Shown here: positions 8,440 to 17,117 of the stretch, piece by piece | Position numbering within the stretch: position 1 is the stretch's first letter | Layout of the letters: each line of letters opens with the position of its first letter | Source: Deinococcus radiophilus | Lineage (GTDB): Bacteria > Deinococcota > Deinococci > Deinococcales > Deinococcaceae | Direction of reading: 5' to 3' | NCBI RefSeq assembly: GCF_020889625.1 | Contig: NZ_CP086380.1 | Location: 1,445,001-1,509,000, forward strand | Length of the DNA: 64,000 nucleotides | The notes under the pieces: model-generated | What the model saw: only the letters and a program-made list of their open reading frames with translations | Database searches by the model: none | What the model was told of the DNA's origin: nothing | Program-made: the position numbers and the translations under genes

Positions 8440-9396
8440 ATGACTGCACCCCCGGTTATCCTGACCCAGCAGCTCCGCAAAGCGTATGGCCCTAAGGTGG
8501 CCGTTCGGGGGCTGGACCTCCGTGTAGAGCGCGGCGAAGTCTTTGGCTTTCTCGGTCCCAACGGCGCAGGCAAAAGCACCACTGTCAAGATGTTGCTGGG
8601 GCTGGTGCGGCCCACTTCCGGCGCAGTGCAGGTGCTGGGCGGCTCGCCGGACAATCCGGCAGTCCGCGCCCGGCTGGGGTTCTTGCCCGAACAGTTCCGT
8701 TTTCAGACCTGGATGACCGGGCATGAATTCCTGACGTTTCACGCGCAGCTGGCCGGACTGGGCCGTGCAGAGACGCGTACCCGGATTCCTGAGGTGCTGG
8801 AGCGGGTGGGCCTGGGAGGACGCGGCGGCGAGAACCTGGGCGGTTACTCCAAGGGCATGCTGCAGCGCGCCGGGCTGGCCTCGGCGCTGCTGGCGCGGCC
8901 CGAACTGGTCTTTCTGGACGAACCGACCAGCGCCCTGGACCCGATTGGGCGCATGGAGGTGCGCCGGATTATCGAGGACCTGCGCGCAGAGGGGGTCAGC
9001 ATCTTTCTGAACTCGCACCTGCTGTCGGAGGTGGCGCAGGTCTGTGACCGGGTCGCGTTCGTGCGTGGGGGCGAGGTGCTACGCCAAGGCCCAATGCGTG
9101 AGGTGATGGGCAGTGATCTGCGGGTGCGGGTCCGGGTAGATGAACTGACGCCGCCCGTGCTGGCTGCCCTGACCGAATTTGGCCCGCTGATCAGTCAGCA
9201 GGAGAACACCGCCGAAATCGGCCTAAGCAGCGAAGAGCAGCTGCCGCAGCTGGCCCACCGCCTGGGAGACTTGGGGGCGGCGCTGTACGAACTGACCCCG
9301 CTGCGCCCAGAACTGGAAGATATTTTTCTGGAGCTGGTGGGACAAAGTGGGGACGCCTCGCACGCCCACGCCGCGCAGGAGGCCGCCCATGCCTAA
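8440..9396 (+). CDS. ABC transporter ATP-binding protein
   Basis: This is the ATPase of an ABC-2 type exporter. The 318 residues contain Walker A GPNGAGKSTT (about 44-53), Q-loop LPEQFRF, signature LGGYSKGM (family form, about 139) and Walker [14 protein letters not shown], then the H-loop (SHLLSEV). A C-terminal extension of about 90 residues is typical of the CcmA/NatA-like branch. The ATG lies 6 bases after TATGCT, a -10 box, so it is probably leaderless. A longer frame back to 8191 overlaps the divergent gene and is not needed. It overlaps the permease gene by 8 bases. Confidence 0.92.
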   Translation: MTAPPVILTQQLRKAYGPKVAVRGLDLRVERGEVFGFLGPNGAGKSTTVKMLLGLVRPTSGAVQVLGGSPDNPAVRARLGFLPEQFRFQTWMTGHEFLTFHAQLAGLGRAETRTRIPEVLERVGLGGRGGENLGGYSKGMLQRAGLASALLARPELVFLDEPTSALDPIGRMEVRRIIEDLRAEGVSIFLNSHLLSEVAQVCDRVAFVRGGEVLRQGPMREVMGSDLRVRVRVDELTPPVLAALTEFGPLISQQENTAEIGLSSEEQLPQLAHRLGDLGAALYELTPLRPELEDIFLELVGQSGDASHAHAAQEAAHA

Positions 9397-10288
9397 GGCC
9401 AGTGACCTGACGCTGGACCCGCGCAAGGTGCGCCTGATTGCGGGCCTGTCGCTTAAAGAATCGCTGCGTAAGCGGCTGGTGGCGGTGCTGCTGATTCTCA
9501 CGGCGCTGTTCGTGGGCTTTTATCTGTACGGCATCTACCGCATGTACCTGGATTTTCAGACTCGGCCCGGCGGCCTGGATCCGGTCACCGGCGAGCTGGG
9601 CAGCGCCCTGTTTCCGGTCAACTTCGCCACCATTTTCGGGATGTACCTGGTGGCCTTTTTAGGGTCACTCATGGCGGTCCTCAGCACCGTGGGGTCGGTC
9701 AGCGCCGACGTCGAAAGCGGGGTGGTGCAGAGCGTGGTGTCACGCCCGGTCAGCCGCGCCGAACTGGTGATGGGCCGCTGGCTGGGCTTTAGCGTGGTAA
9801 ATGTCGGCTACGTGCTGCTGGTCAGCGTGGTGATGCTCGCGGGCATCTACCTGATCACTGGGTTCTTGCCTCCCTCACCGCTGGCGGCCATCTCGCTGAT
9901 GCTGCTGGGCATCTTGCTGATTACGGCGCTGACGGTGCTGGGCAGCACCCTCTTTACCACGCTGGCCAACGGCATCGGGGTCTTCGTGCTGTACGGAGTA
10001 GGCATCGCCGGGGGCATCCTCAACTCCATCGGGAACATGGTCAACAGCCCCACCATGCTGACCCTGGCCCGCGTCGCCAACACGCTGATGCCGACCAACG
10101 AGATGTGGCTGGGGGCCAGCTATTTCTTGCAGCATCCAGAATTCACGTCCACCATGAGCATGTCGCCTGCGCCGCTGCCATTTATCGGCACCGACCCGGT
10201 CGGCGTCGGCATGATTCTGTGGAGCGCAGCCCTCACGGTGCTGGCGGTGCTGGCCGCCATGTGGCACTTTAGCCGCCGCGACCTGTAA
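9389..10288 (+). CDS. ABC transporter permease (ABC-2 type)
   Basis: The 299-residue membrane partner of the ATPase encoded just upstream. An amphipathic N-terminus (residues 1-30) precedes a first helix (VAVLLILTALFVGFYLYGIY), followed by five further hydrophobic segments and a final helix ending in WHFSRRDL. The loop after helix 2 carries SADVESGVVQSVVSRPVSRA, the E-x-G-(T/V) coupling pattern of ABC-2 permeases. The start ATG lies inside the last codons of the ATPase gene, so the pair is translationally coupled. The exported substrate cannot be inferred. Confidence 0.9.
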   Translation: MPKASDLTLDPRKVRLIAGLSLKESLRKRLVAVLLILTALFVGFYLYGIYRMYLDFQTRPGGLDPVTGELGSALFPVNFATIFGMYLVAFLGSLMAVLSTVGSVSADVESGVVQSVVSRPVSRAELVMGRWLGFSVVNVGYVLLVSVVMLAGIYLITGFLPPSPLAAISLMLLGILLITALTVLGSTLFTTLANGIGVFVLYGVGIAGGILNSIGNMVNSPTMLTLARVANTLMPTNEMWLGASYFLQHPEFTSTMSMSPAPLPFIGTDPVGVGMILWSAALTVLAVLAAMWHFSRRDL

Positions 10289-11015
10289 CGGCGAACGGCG
10301 CGGGGGGCGGCCAGTGGTCTATAGTTGGGGGCCGATGACCACCCGACCCACCACCTCGCTGCTCCGGGACGACCGCACCTGGGGCAGCACTTTTATCATC
10401 GCCGGAACCACCATCGGCGCGGGCATGTTGGCCATGCCACTCACTTCCGCTGGCCTGGGCTTTGGTCTGACGGCACTGGCATTGATCAACATGTGGGCAC
10501 TGTCGGCCTACACGGCGCTGCAATTTGCCGAGATTTACCGTCACCACTCCGCCAGCGATGGTCTGGCCAGCCTGACCAGTCATTATTTTGGCGCAGCCGG
10601 CAAATGGTCCGTGACTGCAGTGTTGCTGCTGTTCATGTACGCCATCTCAGCGGCATATATCAGCGCGGGGGGTGGGCTGGTGAGCGGTGTGTCGCCACTG
10701 GCAGAAGCTGGCGGTAGCGTGCTGTATGCGCTAGCGGTAGCGGCGGTGGTCTTACTGGGCGCGGTCAGTGTGGACCGCCTAACACGCGTACTTTTTGCGG
10801 TGATGGTGCTGGTCTTTGCCCTGCTCATGGCATTGCTGCTGCCCCAGATGGCGCCGGACCGTCTATCGACCGGCCCCGTAACGCCAGGCCTGTATTTTTC
10901 GGCGCTTCCGGTGCTGTTTACGGCCTTTGGATTTCACGCCGTGAGGTAGTGGTACGCGAAATCCTTCCACATCAGCCCCACTTTTTAGGAGGGTGGGGCA
11001 CACTGGAGGGAAGAT

Positions 11016-11303
11016 ATGGGAAAACAGCGCAAAACTTGGTCACCTGAACTCAAGGAACAGATTGTTCTGGCTGTCCTGAGCGGGGAGCACACCATCGCAG
11101 AAGCTGCTCGTGAATACGAGGTCAGCGAGAGCTTGATTCACACCTGGCGTGCCCAGTTTCTGGAAGCGGGCCGTGCCCGCCTCCAGGGAGCCAGGCCGGA
11201 TGCGGCTCAAAAGAAGCTGAAGAAGGAAGTCCAGCAGCTCAAGGCCATCATTGCGGATAAGGAATTGTCGCTCTACATCGCAAAAAAAATCCGGGGTCTC
11301 TGA
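11016..11303 (+). CDS. IS3 transposase OrfA
   Basis: The 95-residue protein has an N-terminal helix-turn-helix of the HTH_Tnp_1 type (residues about 8-50, with KEQIVLAVLSGEHTIAEAAR and SESLIHTWRAQF) and a leucine/lysine-rich C-terminal helix (about 65-90) that would form the usual leucine zipper. It binds the IS ends. The gene ends with an A8 run followed by its stop, where ribosomes can slip back one base into orfB to make the full OrfAB transposase. Confidence 0.9.
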   Translation: MGKQRKTWSPELKEQIVLAVLSGEHTIAEAAREYEVSESLIHTWRAQFLEAGRARLQGARPDAAQKKLKKEVQQLKAIIADKELSLYIAKKIRGL

Positions 11304-12175
11304 GCGTAGATGAACTCCTGGCGTGCTATCAGGAGTTGCTCAGAGACCACCCGAAGCTCAGCCTCAGTCAATTTGCGGCTGAGGTTGAGCGTCCATATCA
11401 TGTCCTGCGCGATGCCCGGCAGAACGCAGAGCGTTCTGCACAGCGGACGGAGCGACGTCAGCACGTCCTGGAAGAGGTACGGCTGAAAGCCCTTGAAGAG
11501 CCACTCAGCGGCTACCGTCTGATTTATCAGGCCCTACAACAAGATGTTCTGCGGCCTGCTCCGGGCCTCCATACTGTTCGTCGCTGCATGGTGGAGTTGA
11601 AGGTGCAGCGCCCAGTCCCCAGAAAGAAGCGCCGTCTGCCGGTGTCCCCTACGCCTATCGTTCTCTGGCCAGCGGGCCGCCGAATTCAGATGGATGCCAC
11701 ACGGCTCAGCCTACCGGACGGGATCTGCTGGGCTTATCTTGTCCTGGACGTAGAAAGTCGCGCACTGCTGCACATTGAAGTGGTCCGGAATCTCTCTGCC
11801 AGCAGCGCGGTCACCGCGCTGCAACGAGGAGTCCATGTGCTGCACCATCTCGGCATAGACGAGCAGCTCCTGATCATGACTGATGGTGGCTCAGATTTTA
11901 CGTCTGGCGCATTCCAGGCGGCCTGTCAGGAGCCGGGCAACTGGGTACGGGCCAAGGTCTCACAGAAGCGAGGAATGGGCATCCTGGAAAGGCTCAACCG
12001 GACCTTCAAATATGACGGCGTCTTCCGGGAAGAATTGACGAATATTGCCCAGCTTCGTGCGTTCAGCACGAAGTTTAAAAACTGGTACAACTCTGGAAGG
12101 AGACATTCCAGTCTGGGGTATGCCTACCCCTGGGTTAAACTGCTGGAAGCTACGGAATCTTCGAACGTGGCCTGA
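11282..12175 (+). CDS. IS3 transposase OrfB, expressed by -1 frameshifting
   Basis: The frame is open from the A8 run (11282) and gives KKNPGSLSVDELLACYQELL before the first ATG at 11336, so the fused OrfAB protein is the likely active transposase; the ATG at 11336 would give a 279-residue OrfB alone. The integrase core has the DDE residues in QMDATRLS, MTDGGSDFTSG and GILERLNRTFK, and ends with the family-typical WYNSGRRHSSLGY. All catalytic residues are present, so the element may be active. Confidence 0.88.
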   Translation, partial: KKNPGSLSVDELLACYQELLRDHPKLSLSQFAAEVERPYHVLRDARQNAERSAQRTERRQHVLEEVRLKALEEPLSGYRLIYQALQQDVLRPAPGLHTVRRCMVELKVQRPVPRKKRRLPVSPTPIVLWPAGRRIQMDATRLSLPDGICWAYLVLDVESRALLHIEVVRNLSASSAVTALQRGVHVLHHLGIDEQLLIMTDGGSDFTSGAFQAACQEPGNWVRAKVSQKRGMGILERLNRTFKYDGVFREELTNIAQLRAFSTKFKNWYNSGRRHSSLGYAYPWVKLLEATESSNVA

Positions 12176-12823
12176 AGGATTTTCCGTACCACTACCTGAT
12201 GCCCAGCGTCACCGAGTATCTGGAAGGTGACCAGGCAGGGCTGCGGCGCGCCGTACTGCTGGGCACCGGCATTCCGCTGGTGGTCTATCTGCTGTGGCAG
12301 TTCGCCATCTTTGGCCTGATTCCGCAGGCAGAATTGATGCAGGTCCGTGACCTGGACGCGCTGAGCCAGGTCATGACCCAGGCCACTGGCAATCAGAATC
12401 TCGGTCTAGCAGTGCAAGTGTTCTCGGCACTGGCGCTTACCACTTCGGTGCTGGGCGTGGGTCTGGCGTTGCTGCACTCGCTACGCGACGTGCTGGGCGG
12501 GTGGCTCGGGAAGGCCCGGTGGCTCTGGTTGGGCTTGCTGACCTTCGTCCCCCCTACCCTGCTCGCCACACTGTATCCCCAGGGCTTCGTGGCATTACTG
12601 GGGTATGCAGGCATACTGGCGGTTCTGTATACCGTGCTGCTGCCGGGTCTGCTGCTGCTCAGGGTCCGCCGTCAGCACCCAACTTCAGCGCCGCGCCTGG
12701 GTGGACAACCCGCCATCTGGCTTAGCCTGGGCCTAGGAGCTGCCATCATCCTGATTCCGCTGCTGGTGCAAGCGGGCTGGCTGCCTGCAGTTGCTTCCTA
12801 ACTGCCTGGTGGCTGAATACAGA

Positions 12824-12859
12824 GAACAGGGAGGCCCGGACGACTTGGCCTCCCTGTTC
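12824..12859. terminator. Bidirectional terminator
   Basis: Thirteen-base perfect arms GAACAGGGAGGCC (12824-12836) and its complement (12847-12859) flank a ten-base loop. It lies between the convergent permease remnant and the gene at 12889, and can serve both strands, although T runs are weak. Confidence 0.7.
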
Positions 12860-12888
12860 GCATTCAGGCCCATGGCTGGCATGGTCGG

Positions 12889-13758
12889 TCAGCTACGCCG
12901 CTCGTCCGCTTCGAGATCATCAACCGTCAGTACCGACTCTTCCGGTTCAATCTGGGTGTCGAAGGCCGCGTTGCCGCCCACCACTGTCGCTTGGTGCTCC
13001 ACGCCGCCCTTGTCCAGCCCGAAGAAGGTGTCCCGCTTCTCGGTTTCCAGCGCATGCACGATCCGGGGTGGCTGCTCGCCAACCGTAAACGAGTCAGCAG
13101 CGCTGGGCACTGTGGTGTCTGGGAAGTTCAGGTCCAGCCGTTCGCGCTCAGCTTGGAGGTGCTGAACACGCAGTTCCTGACCGACTTCCTGACTTTCGAG
13201 CTGTCGCTCACGCACCTGAATATCACGCTCGACCTGCGCGATTTCCTGCTCAATCAATGCCAATACCTCCGGAGCCGAGCGGTGGTGATAGGCCCGGCCC
13301 AGACGGGTATACAGGCTTTCAAGGTCGCGGCTGTACTGCGAGACTTCCAGCCGCAGCTTGGCGCTGTGAGCCAATTGCCCACCACGCTGGCGCACTTTCT
13401 CGGTGCCGCTCATGACCTTCTCTTTCAGGGTGTCCAGCAGGCCCCCTTCAGCATGGGTATCCTTGAGGCTTTCGGTGGAACTTTCTTCAATCTCTACCCC
13501 ACCCGTTTCAGCCGAGTAGGTCACGGTTTTGACGGCTCCAGTGTACACAGGAGCCGACAGCGTATCTTCACGGCGCAGTTCACCCTCGGCAGGTAGGTCG
13601 CGGCCTGCTACGCCCATACCTTGATCGGCGCTGGCCTCGGCGTACAGCGGCTTGCCTGCGGGATCGCTGGGCGCGGCCCAATCGGCGGTGTCAGCCACGG
13701 TGTCAGCAGTCTGCTCAGCGCTCAACGAATCACGCTCGGGACGGTCAGGAGTGGTCAT
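12889..13758 (-). CDS. Hypothetical acidic coiled-coil protein
   Basis: I do not recognise this 289-residue protein. It is polar and acidic with no signal peptide or membrane helix. Residues 1-100 are low-complexity and probably disordered. About 110-215 form a charged helical region (LRLEVSQYSRDLESLYTRLG, then EQEIAQVERDIQVRERQLES) that looks like a long coiled coil. The C-terminal 70 residues are again acidic and end EADERRS. A terminator follows, and it stands alone, divergent from the hydrolase gene. It could be a structural or stress protein, but nothing in the sequence fixes a role. Confidence 0.75.
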   Translation of the reverse strand: MTTPDRPERDSLSAEQTADTVADTADWAAPSDPAGKPLYAEASADQGMGVAGRDLPAEGELRREDTLSAPVYTGAVKTVTYSAETGGVEIEESSTESLKDTHAEGGLLDTLKEKVMSGTEKVRQRGGQLAHSAKLRLEVSQYSRDLESLYTRLGRAYHHRSAPEVLALIEQEIAQVERDIQVRERQLESQEVGQELRVQHLQAERERLDLNFPDTTVPSAADSFTVGEQPPRIVHALETEKRDTFFGLDKGGVEHQATVVGGNAAFDTQIEPEESVLTVDDLEADERRS

Positions 13759-13937
13759 GCTGGCATTCTGAGGGCAGCAAGGTCGGCAGCGGGTGAAAAG
13801 AGCTTAAGCACGTCCTGATCAGGACCGGGCAGTACGTTATCTGTTTAAGAAACAGCTGCCACAGTGTCCAAGCGTGCCCGACTCTTTCACCGCATTCAAC
13901 TACCGTTCGCAACGCCTCTGACCGCTATGCTGAGGCT

Positions 13938-14879
13938 GTGGCCCTGACGACCCGTTCCATCCTAGGTGCAGCTTTACTGGGCGCTCTCAGCGTCAGGCTC
14001 TGGCCGCACCGGACCCGGCGACTGCACCCACCGCTGGGCCGTTTGCTGGACCTCCCTTCGGGGCAAGTACACCTGATAGAAGGTGGTCCTGTAAACGCAC
14101 CGCCCACCGTATTGATTCATGGCAGCGATGGCGTCACCCACGACTGGCCCACCTCGCCGCTGTGGGAACGTTTGGTGGGGGACCTGCGCTTGATCGCCCC
14201 GGACCGCCTGGGGCACGGCTACACCCCACCGGGGCCTGAAGTGACCGTGGCGGCGAACGCCCAGCAGCTGTCCGAAGTACTGGACGCACTTAACCTGAAA
14301 CGGGTCACGCTGGTCGGGCACTCCTACGGCGCGCCGATTGCGTTGGCGCTGGCACGGCAGCAACCGGAGCGGGTCGGCGCACTGGTGCTGATCTCGCCCC
14401 TGGCCTACCCGGCGCCGGGCCTGACCCGCTTGCTGGCCCGACTGGTCGCCTGGCCGCCCCTAGAGTGGCTGGTCACCCGTATTTTGCTGATCCCACTCGG
14501 TTACGCTGTGGTCGAACTGGAAGGCTCGCGGGCCTTCGCCCCGGTCCCCATGCCCCATGCCTGGCGGAGGATGATGCGGGCCTTCTCGCTGCGGCGCACC
14601 CAACTGCTGGCCCTGGCCGAGGAAAACCGCACCATCTCGCGTGAGTTGGAAGGACTGGTCCCAGGCTACGCGGCGCTACGCTGTCCAGTGCTGATTCTGG
14701 CCGGACAGCATGACCGTCTCTCCCCTGCCGAGGATCATGCAGTGCCACTGGCACAGGCCATCTGGGGGGCCGAGTTGAACCTCTTGGACGGCGGCCACCA
14801 ACTGCACTGGACCCACCCGGACGTGGTCGCGGACACGGTGCGCCACGCCACTGCTCTTGGCCAGGCGGGTGAGCGCTGA
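13938..14879 (+). CDS. Alpha/beta hydrolase
   Basis: The 313-residue protein has the alpha/beta hydrolase fold with the oxyanion turn HGSDG (about 55), the nucleophile elbow GHSYGA (serine near residue 121), the acid in AGQHDRLSP and the catalytic histidine in GGHQLHWTHPD. A hydrophobic N-terminus (about residues 5-20) could be a membrane anchor or uncleaved signal. The start is GTG at 13938, 6 bases after a TATGCT -10 box, so the transcript is probably leaderless. Its stop overlaps the ferredoxin gene start by one base. The substrate is unknown. Confidence 0.87.
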   Translation: MALTTRSILGAALLGALSVRLWPHRTRRLHPPLGRLLDLPSGQVHLIEGGPVNAPPTVLIHGSDGVTHDWPTSPLWERLVGDLRLIAPDRLGHGYTPPGPEVTVAANAQQLSEVLDALNLKRVTLVGHSYGAPIALALARQQPERVGALVLISPLAYPAPGLTRLLARLVAWPPLEWLVTRILLIPLGYAVVELEGSRAFAPVPMPHAWRRMMRAFSLRRTQLLALAEENRTISRELEGLVPGYAALRCPVLILAGQHDRLSPAEDHAVPLAQAIWGAELNLLDGGHQLHWTHPDVVADTVRHATALGQAGER

Positions 14880-15892
14880 TGTGGGAACAGTGGCTGGACC
14901 GCCTGGCCGATATGGGTACGCCAGAGCCCCGCTATACGGCTCAGCGCTGCTTGCGTGAGCGTCAGGCTATAGGTGGATGTGACCTGTGTGCCCAGGCCTG
15001 CCCACATGAGGCTGTCATTCTGGGACCACTGGGGAACGCTGTGACGATTGATCCCGACCTCTGCACCGGCTGCGGGCTGTGTGTGCAAACCTGTCCCAGC
15101 GGCGCGCTGGAGTATGACCTCAGCGGTCCTCTGGGAAGCGTCCGCGAGCAGCGCAGCGGGCCAGAGGCCACCACCCCGAATTCTGAAGCCACACTGACCT
15201 GTTCGCAGAGCGGCGCAGGTGGACCAGCCGTGACCTGCCTGGGCCGCGTGACTCCGGCACTCCTCTCAGCGGCGGGGGCCTGGCAGGTACCGCTGACCCT
15301 ACTTCACGGCGACTGCGCGGCCTGCCCGGTGGGAGCAGCGTCGGTCCCGCAGCGTCTGCACCGCGTGGTGCAGGATGCAGAGCGGCTCAGGGCGGCCACT
15401 GGGCAACCGGCCCAGGTGACAGTCCGCCGCGCCGAAGCCCAGGATGCCGAGCGGGCGCAGCGCGTCACCCGCCGGGGCGCCTTGGGGCAACTGGTCAGCA
15501 GTGGCCGGCGCGAGCTGGTGGGTCTGATTCCTGAACGTCCTTTGCCGTTCGTGGACTGGAGCGAACCGGAACAGCGCACCCCCGAGGAATGGCGCTGGCG
15601 CAAGGCCAGTCTGCAGCCCACTCCTCCGCCCGGTAGCGCGGTGTACTGGCCTGCCCCGCTGGTGGACGACAGCTGTATGGACTGCCCGGTCTGCTCTAAC
15701 GTCTGCCCGACCGAAGCGATTACCCGCACCCACGACGCCGCAGGAACCCTGCACCTCACCCTGGACCTGAGCGCCTGTACGGGCTGTATGGCCTGTGTGG
15801 ACAGTTGCCCACCCCGCGCCATGCACCGCCAGAACCACTGGCAAGCTTCTGCCCTGGAAGCGCCCCTGATCCTGTTCGAGAAAATGCGCTGA
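14879..15892 (+). CDS. 4Fe-4S ferredoxin-type protein with four cysteine clusters
   Basis: The 337-residue protein has two pairs of 4Fe-4S motifs. The N-terminal pair is CDLCAQACP (about 33-41) and CTGCGLCVQTCP (about 61-72). The C-terminal pair is CMDCPVCSNVCP (about 262-273) and CTGCMACVDSCP (about 297-308). The middle part (about 120-255) has further cysteines (CLGR, CAACPVG) and no motif I recognise. It is likely a soluble electron carrier or oxidoreductase subunit. Translation is coupled to the hydrolase gene (TGATG overlap), but no biochemical link is evident. Confidence 0.85.
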   Translation: MWEQWLDRLADMGTPEPRYTAQRCLRERQAIGGCDLCAQACPHEAVILGPLGNAVTIDPDLCTGCGLCVQTCPSGALEYDLSGPLGSVREQRSGPEATTPNSEATLTCSQSGAGGPAVTCLGRVTPALLSAAGAWQVPLTLLHGDCAACPVGAASVPQRLHRVVQDAERLRAATGQPAQVTVRRAEAQDAERAQRVTRRGALGQLVSSGRRELVGLIPERPLPFVDWSEPEQRTPEEWRWRKASLQPTPPPGSAVYWPAPLVDDSCMDCPVCSNVCPTEAITRTHDAAGTLHLTLDLSACTGCMACVDSCPPRAMHRQNHWQASALEAPLILFEKMR

Positions 15893-16038
15893 GGAGCAGG
15901 CCTCAGCGAATGTTCCTCTGGCTGCTGGCCGCCACCTTGATGCCAGGAGAAGTGTAGGGCAAGGCCGACAGGCCCCTGTGGGTTTGCCAAGCAATAGTTG
16001 GTTCACTTACAACAGCATTACGCCGTACTGGATTACTA

Positions 16039-17081
16039 TTGATAGCGGCGCAAGTATGCGCTGCTAAACTCCAGGGACCATGGAATGGCAACCGAACCAA
16101 TATTCTCGTGCCCAACTTGAGGAGCGGCGCCTGGCTGCTACCGAGTGGCTGCAGCAAGGCAGCCACACACACCGCGAAATCGCTGCTCACTTTGGCGTCT
16201 CCGTGCTCACGGTGACTTCTTGGAGTGCTCGGCTCAGAAAGAAGGGAAGCTTGCAAGCGACGGTCAGCTCTGGTCGTCCTGCTCGACTGACTGAGTCTCA
16301 GCACGACCAGCTTCGCACCCTCCTGCAGGAGGGTGCTCTGCAGCATGGGTTTCCTGACGAAACCTGGACGACAAAACGTGTGGCAGAGCTCATCGGGCGG
16401 CACTTTGATGTGTGGTACCACCATGATCACGTCCGCAAAATCCTGCGCAAGTTGGGTTTCAGCCCACAGATGCCAGATGGGCGGGCCGCTGAGCGGAACG
16501 AACTTCGGATCGCATCCTGGCGGGAACAGGTGCTGCCGGAGTTGGAAAAAAAGGTCGCTGAGGGAGCCACAATCATCTATCTGGATGAAGTCGGATTCTC
16601 TCTGAAAGGAGTCCAGCGACGGACATGGGGGGTGAGGGGCGTCACGCCCCTGGTCAAGCTCAGAGCAAACTGGGAGAAGCTTTCAACGATTGGGGCGATC
16701 ACTTCAGATGGACGATTCTTCCAGCACACAATATCCGGAGCGATCCGGAGTAGAGAAGTCATACGATTCTTTGGGCACATCCTGCGCCAAGTTCAGGGGA
16801 ACATCGTCGTGGTGCTGGACAATGCGAGAATTCATCACGCGAAAGTAACCCAGGCGTTCGTGGGTTCCCACGAACGCCTCTCTCTGATCTTTCTGCCTCC
16901 GTATGCTCCAGAGTTGAACCCGATCGAGTTGGTGTGGGCCTACGTCAAGCGCAATGTGTTGGGGAACTTTTGTGCCCACTCCATAAGAGCGCTGAAAAAG
17001 AGGCTTGTCACCGCCTGGCAGCGGGTCCGCTATATTCACCTGCCCCGTCAGCTTATGGACGCCAACTTACGCCGTTATCAA
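16039..17081 (+). mobile_element. IS630-family insertion sequence, 1,043 bp
   Basis: Imperfect inverted repeats of about 22 bp begin TTGATA at both ends (left TTGATAGCGGCG from 16039, right ending at 17081), and the element is flanked by the TA dinucleotide (16037-16038 and 17082-17083), the target duplication of this family. It carries one complete transposase gene and sits between the ferredoxin and kinase genes without breaking either. Confidence 0.88.
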
Positions 17082-17084
17082 TAA
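16080..17084 (+). CDS. IS630-family transposase
   Basis: The 334-residue protein has an N-terminal HTH region (about residues 10-75, HREIAAHFGVSVLTVTSW), a linker, and a DDE domain with IIYLDEVGFS, VVVLDNARIHH and PELNPIELVWAYVK carrying the D, D and E residues. All are intact, so the enzyme may be active. The ATG lies 9 bases after TAAACT. The stop codon TAA is formed by the duplicated target TA (17082-17083) plus the next host base, so the coding sequence ends exactly at the IS boundary. Confidence 0.93.
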   Translation: MEWQPNQYSRAQLEERRLAATEWLQQGSHTHREIAAHFGVSVLTVTSWSARLRKKGSLQATVSSGRPARLTESQHDQLRTLLQEGALQHGFPDETWTTKRVAELIGRHFDVWYHHDHVRKILRKLGFSPQMPDGRAAERNELRIASWREQVLPELEKKVAEGATIIYLDEVGFSLKGVQRRTWGVRGVTPLVKLRANWEKLSTIGAITSDGRFFQHTISGAIRSREVIRFFGHILRQVQGNIVVVLDNARIHHAKVTQAFVGSHERLSLIFLPPYAPELNPIELVWAYVKRNVLGNFCAHSIRALKKRLVTAWQRVRYIHLPRQLMDANLRRYQ

Positions 17085-17117
17085 GTAGCCGTTCCCAGAC
17101 CCTACGACCTACAGGGT

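Larger units (their letters stand above)
10945..12196 (+). mobile_element. IS3-family insertion sequence, 1,252 bp
   Basis: Terminal inverted repeats of about 23 bp start GGTAGTGGTACG at both ends (10945-10967 and 12174-12196) with two internal mismatches. A 3-bp target duplication TGA flanks the element (10942-10944 and 12197-12199), as expected for the IS3 family. Inside are orfA and orfB in a -1 relation with an A8 slippery run at 11282-11289. Removing the element and one TGA restores the permease frame exactly, so both boundaries are firm. Confidence 0.93.
10335..12801 (+). pseudogene. TyrP-like aromatic amino acid permease, split by an IS3-type element
   Basis: The 5' part (10335-10944) and 3' part (12200-12801) join, after removing the IS and one TGA target copy, into a single frame of 404 codons. 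The 403-residue product would be an HAAAP-family tyrosine/tryptophan:proton symporter. The first part has the N-terminal signature GTTIGAGMLAMP and about seven helices; the second restarts within the conserved FGFH..(M)PS..(E/Y)YLEGD motif and has four helices. The ATG follows a TATAGT -10 box by 9 bases. As it stands, translation ends at a TAG inside the left IS end (10947), so the protein is truncated after helix 7 and probably inactive. Confidence 0.9.
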
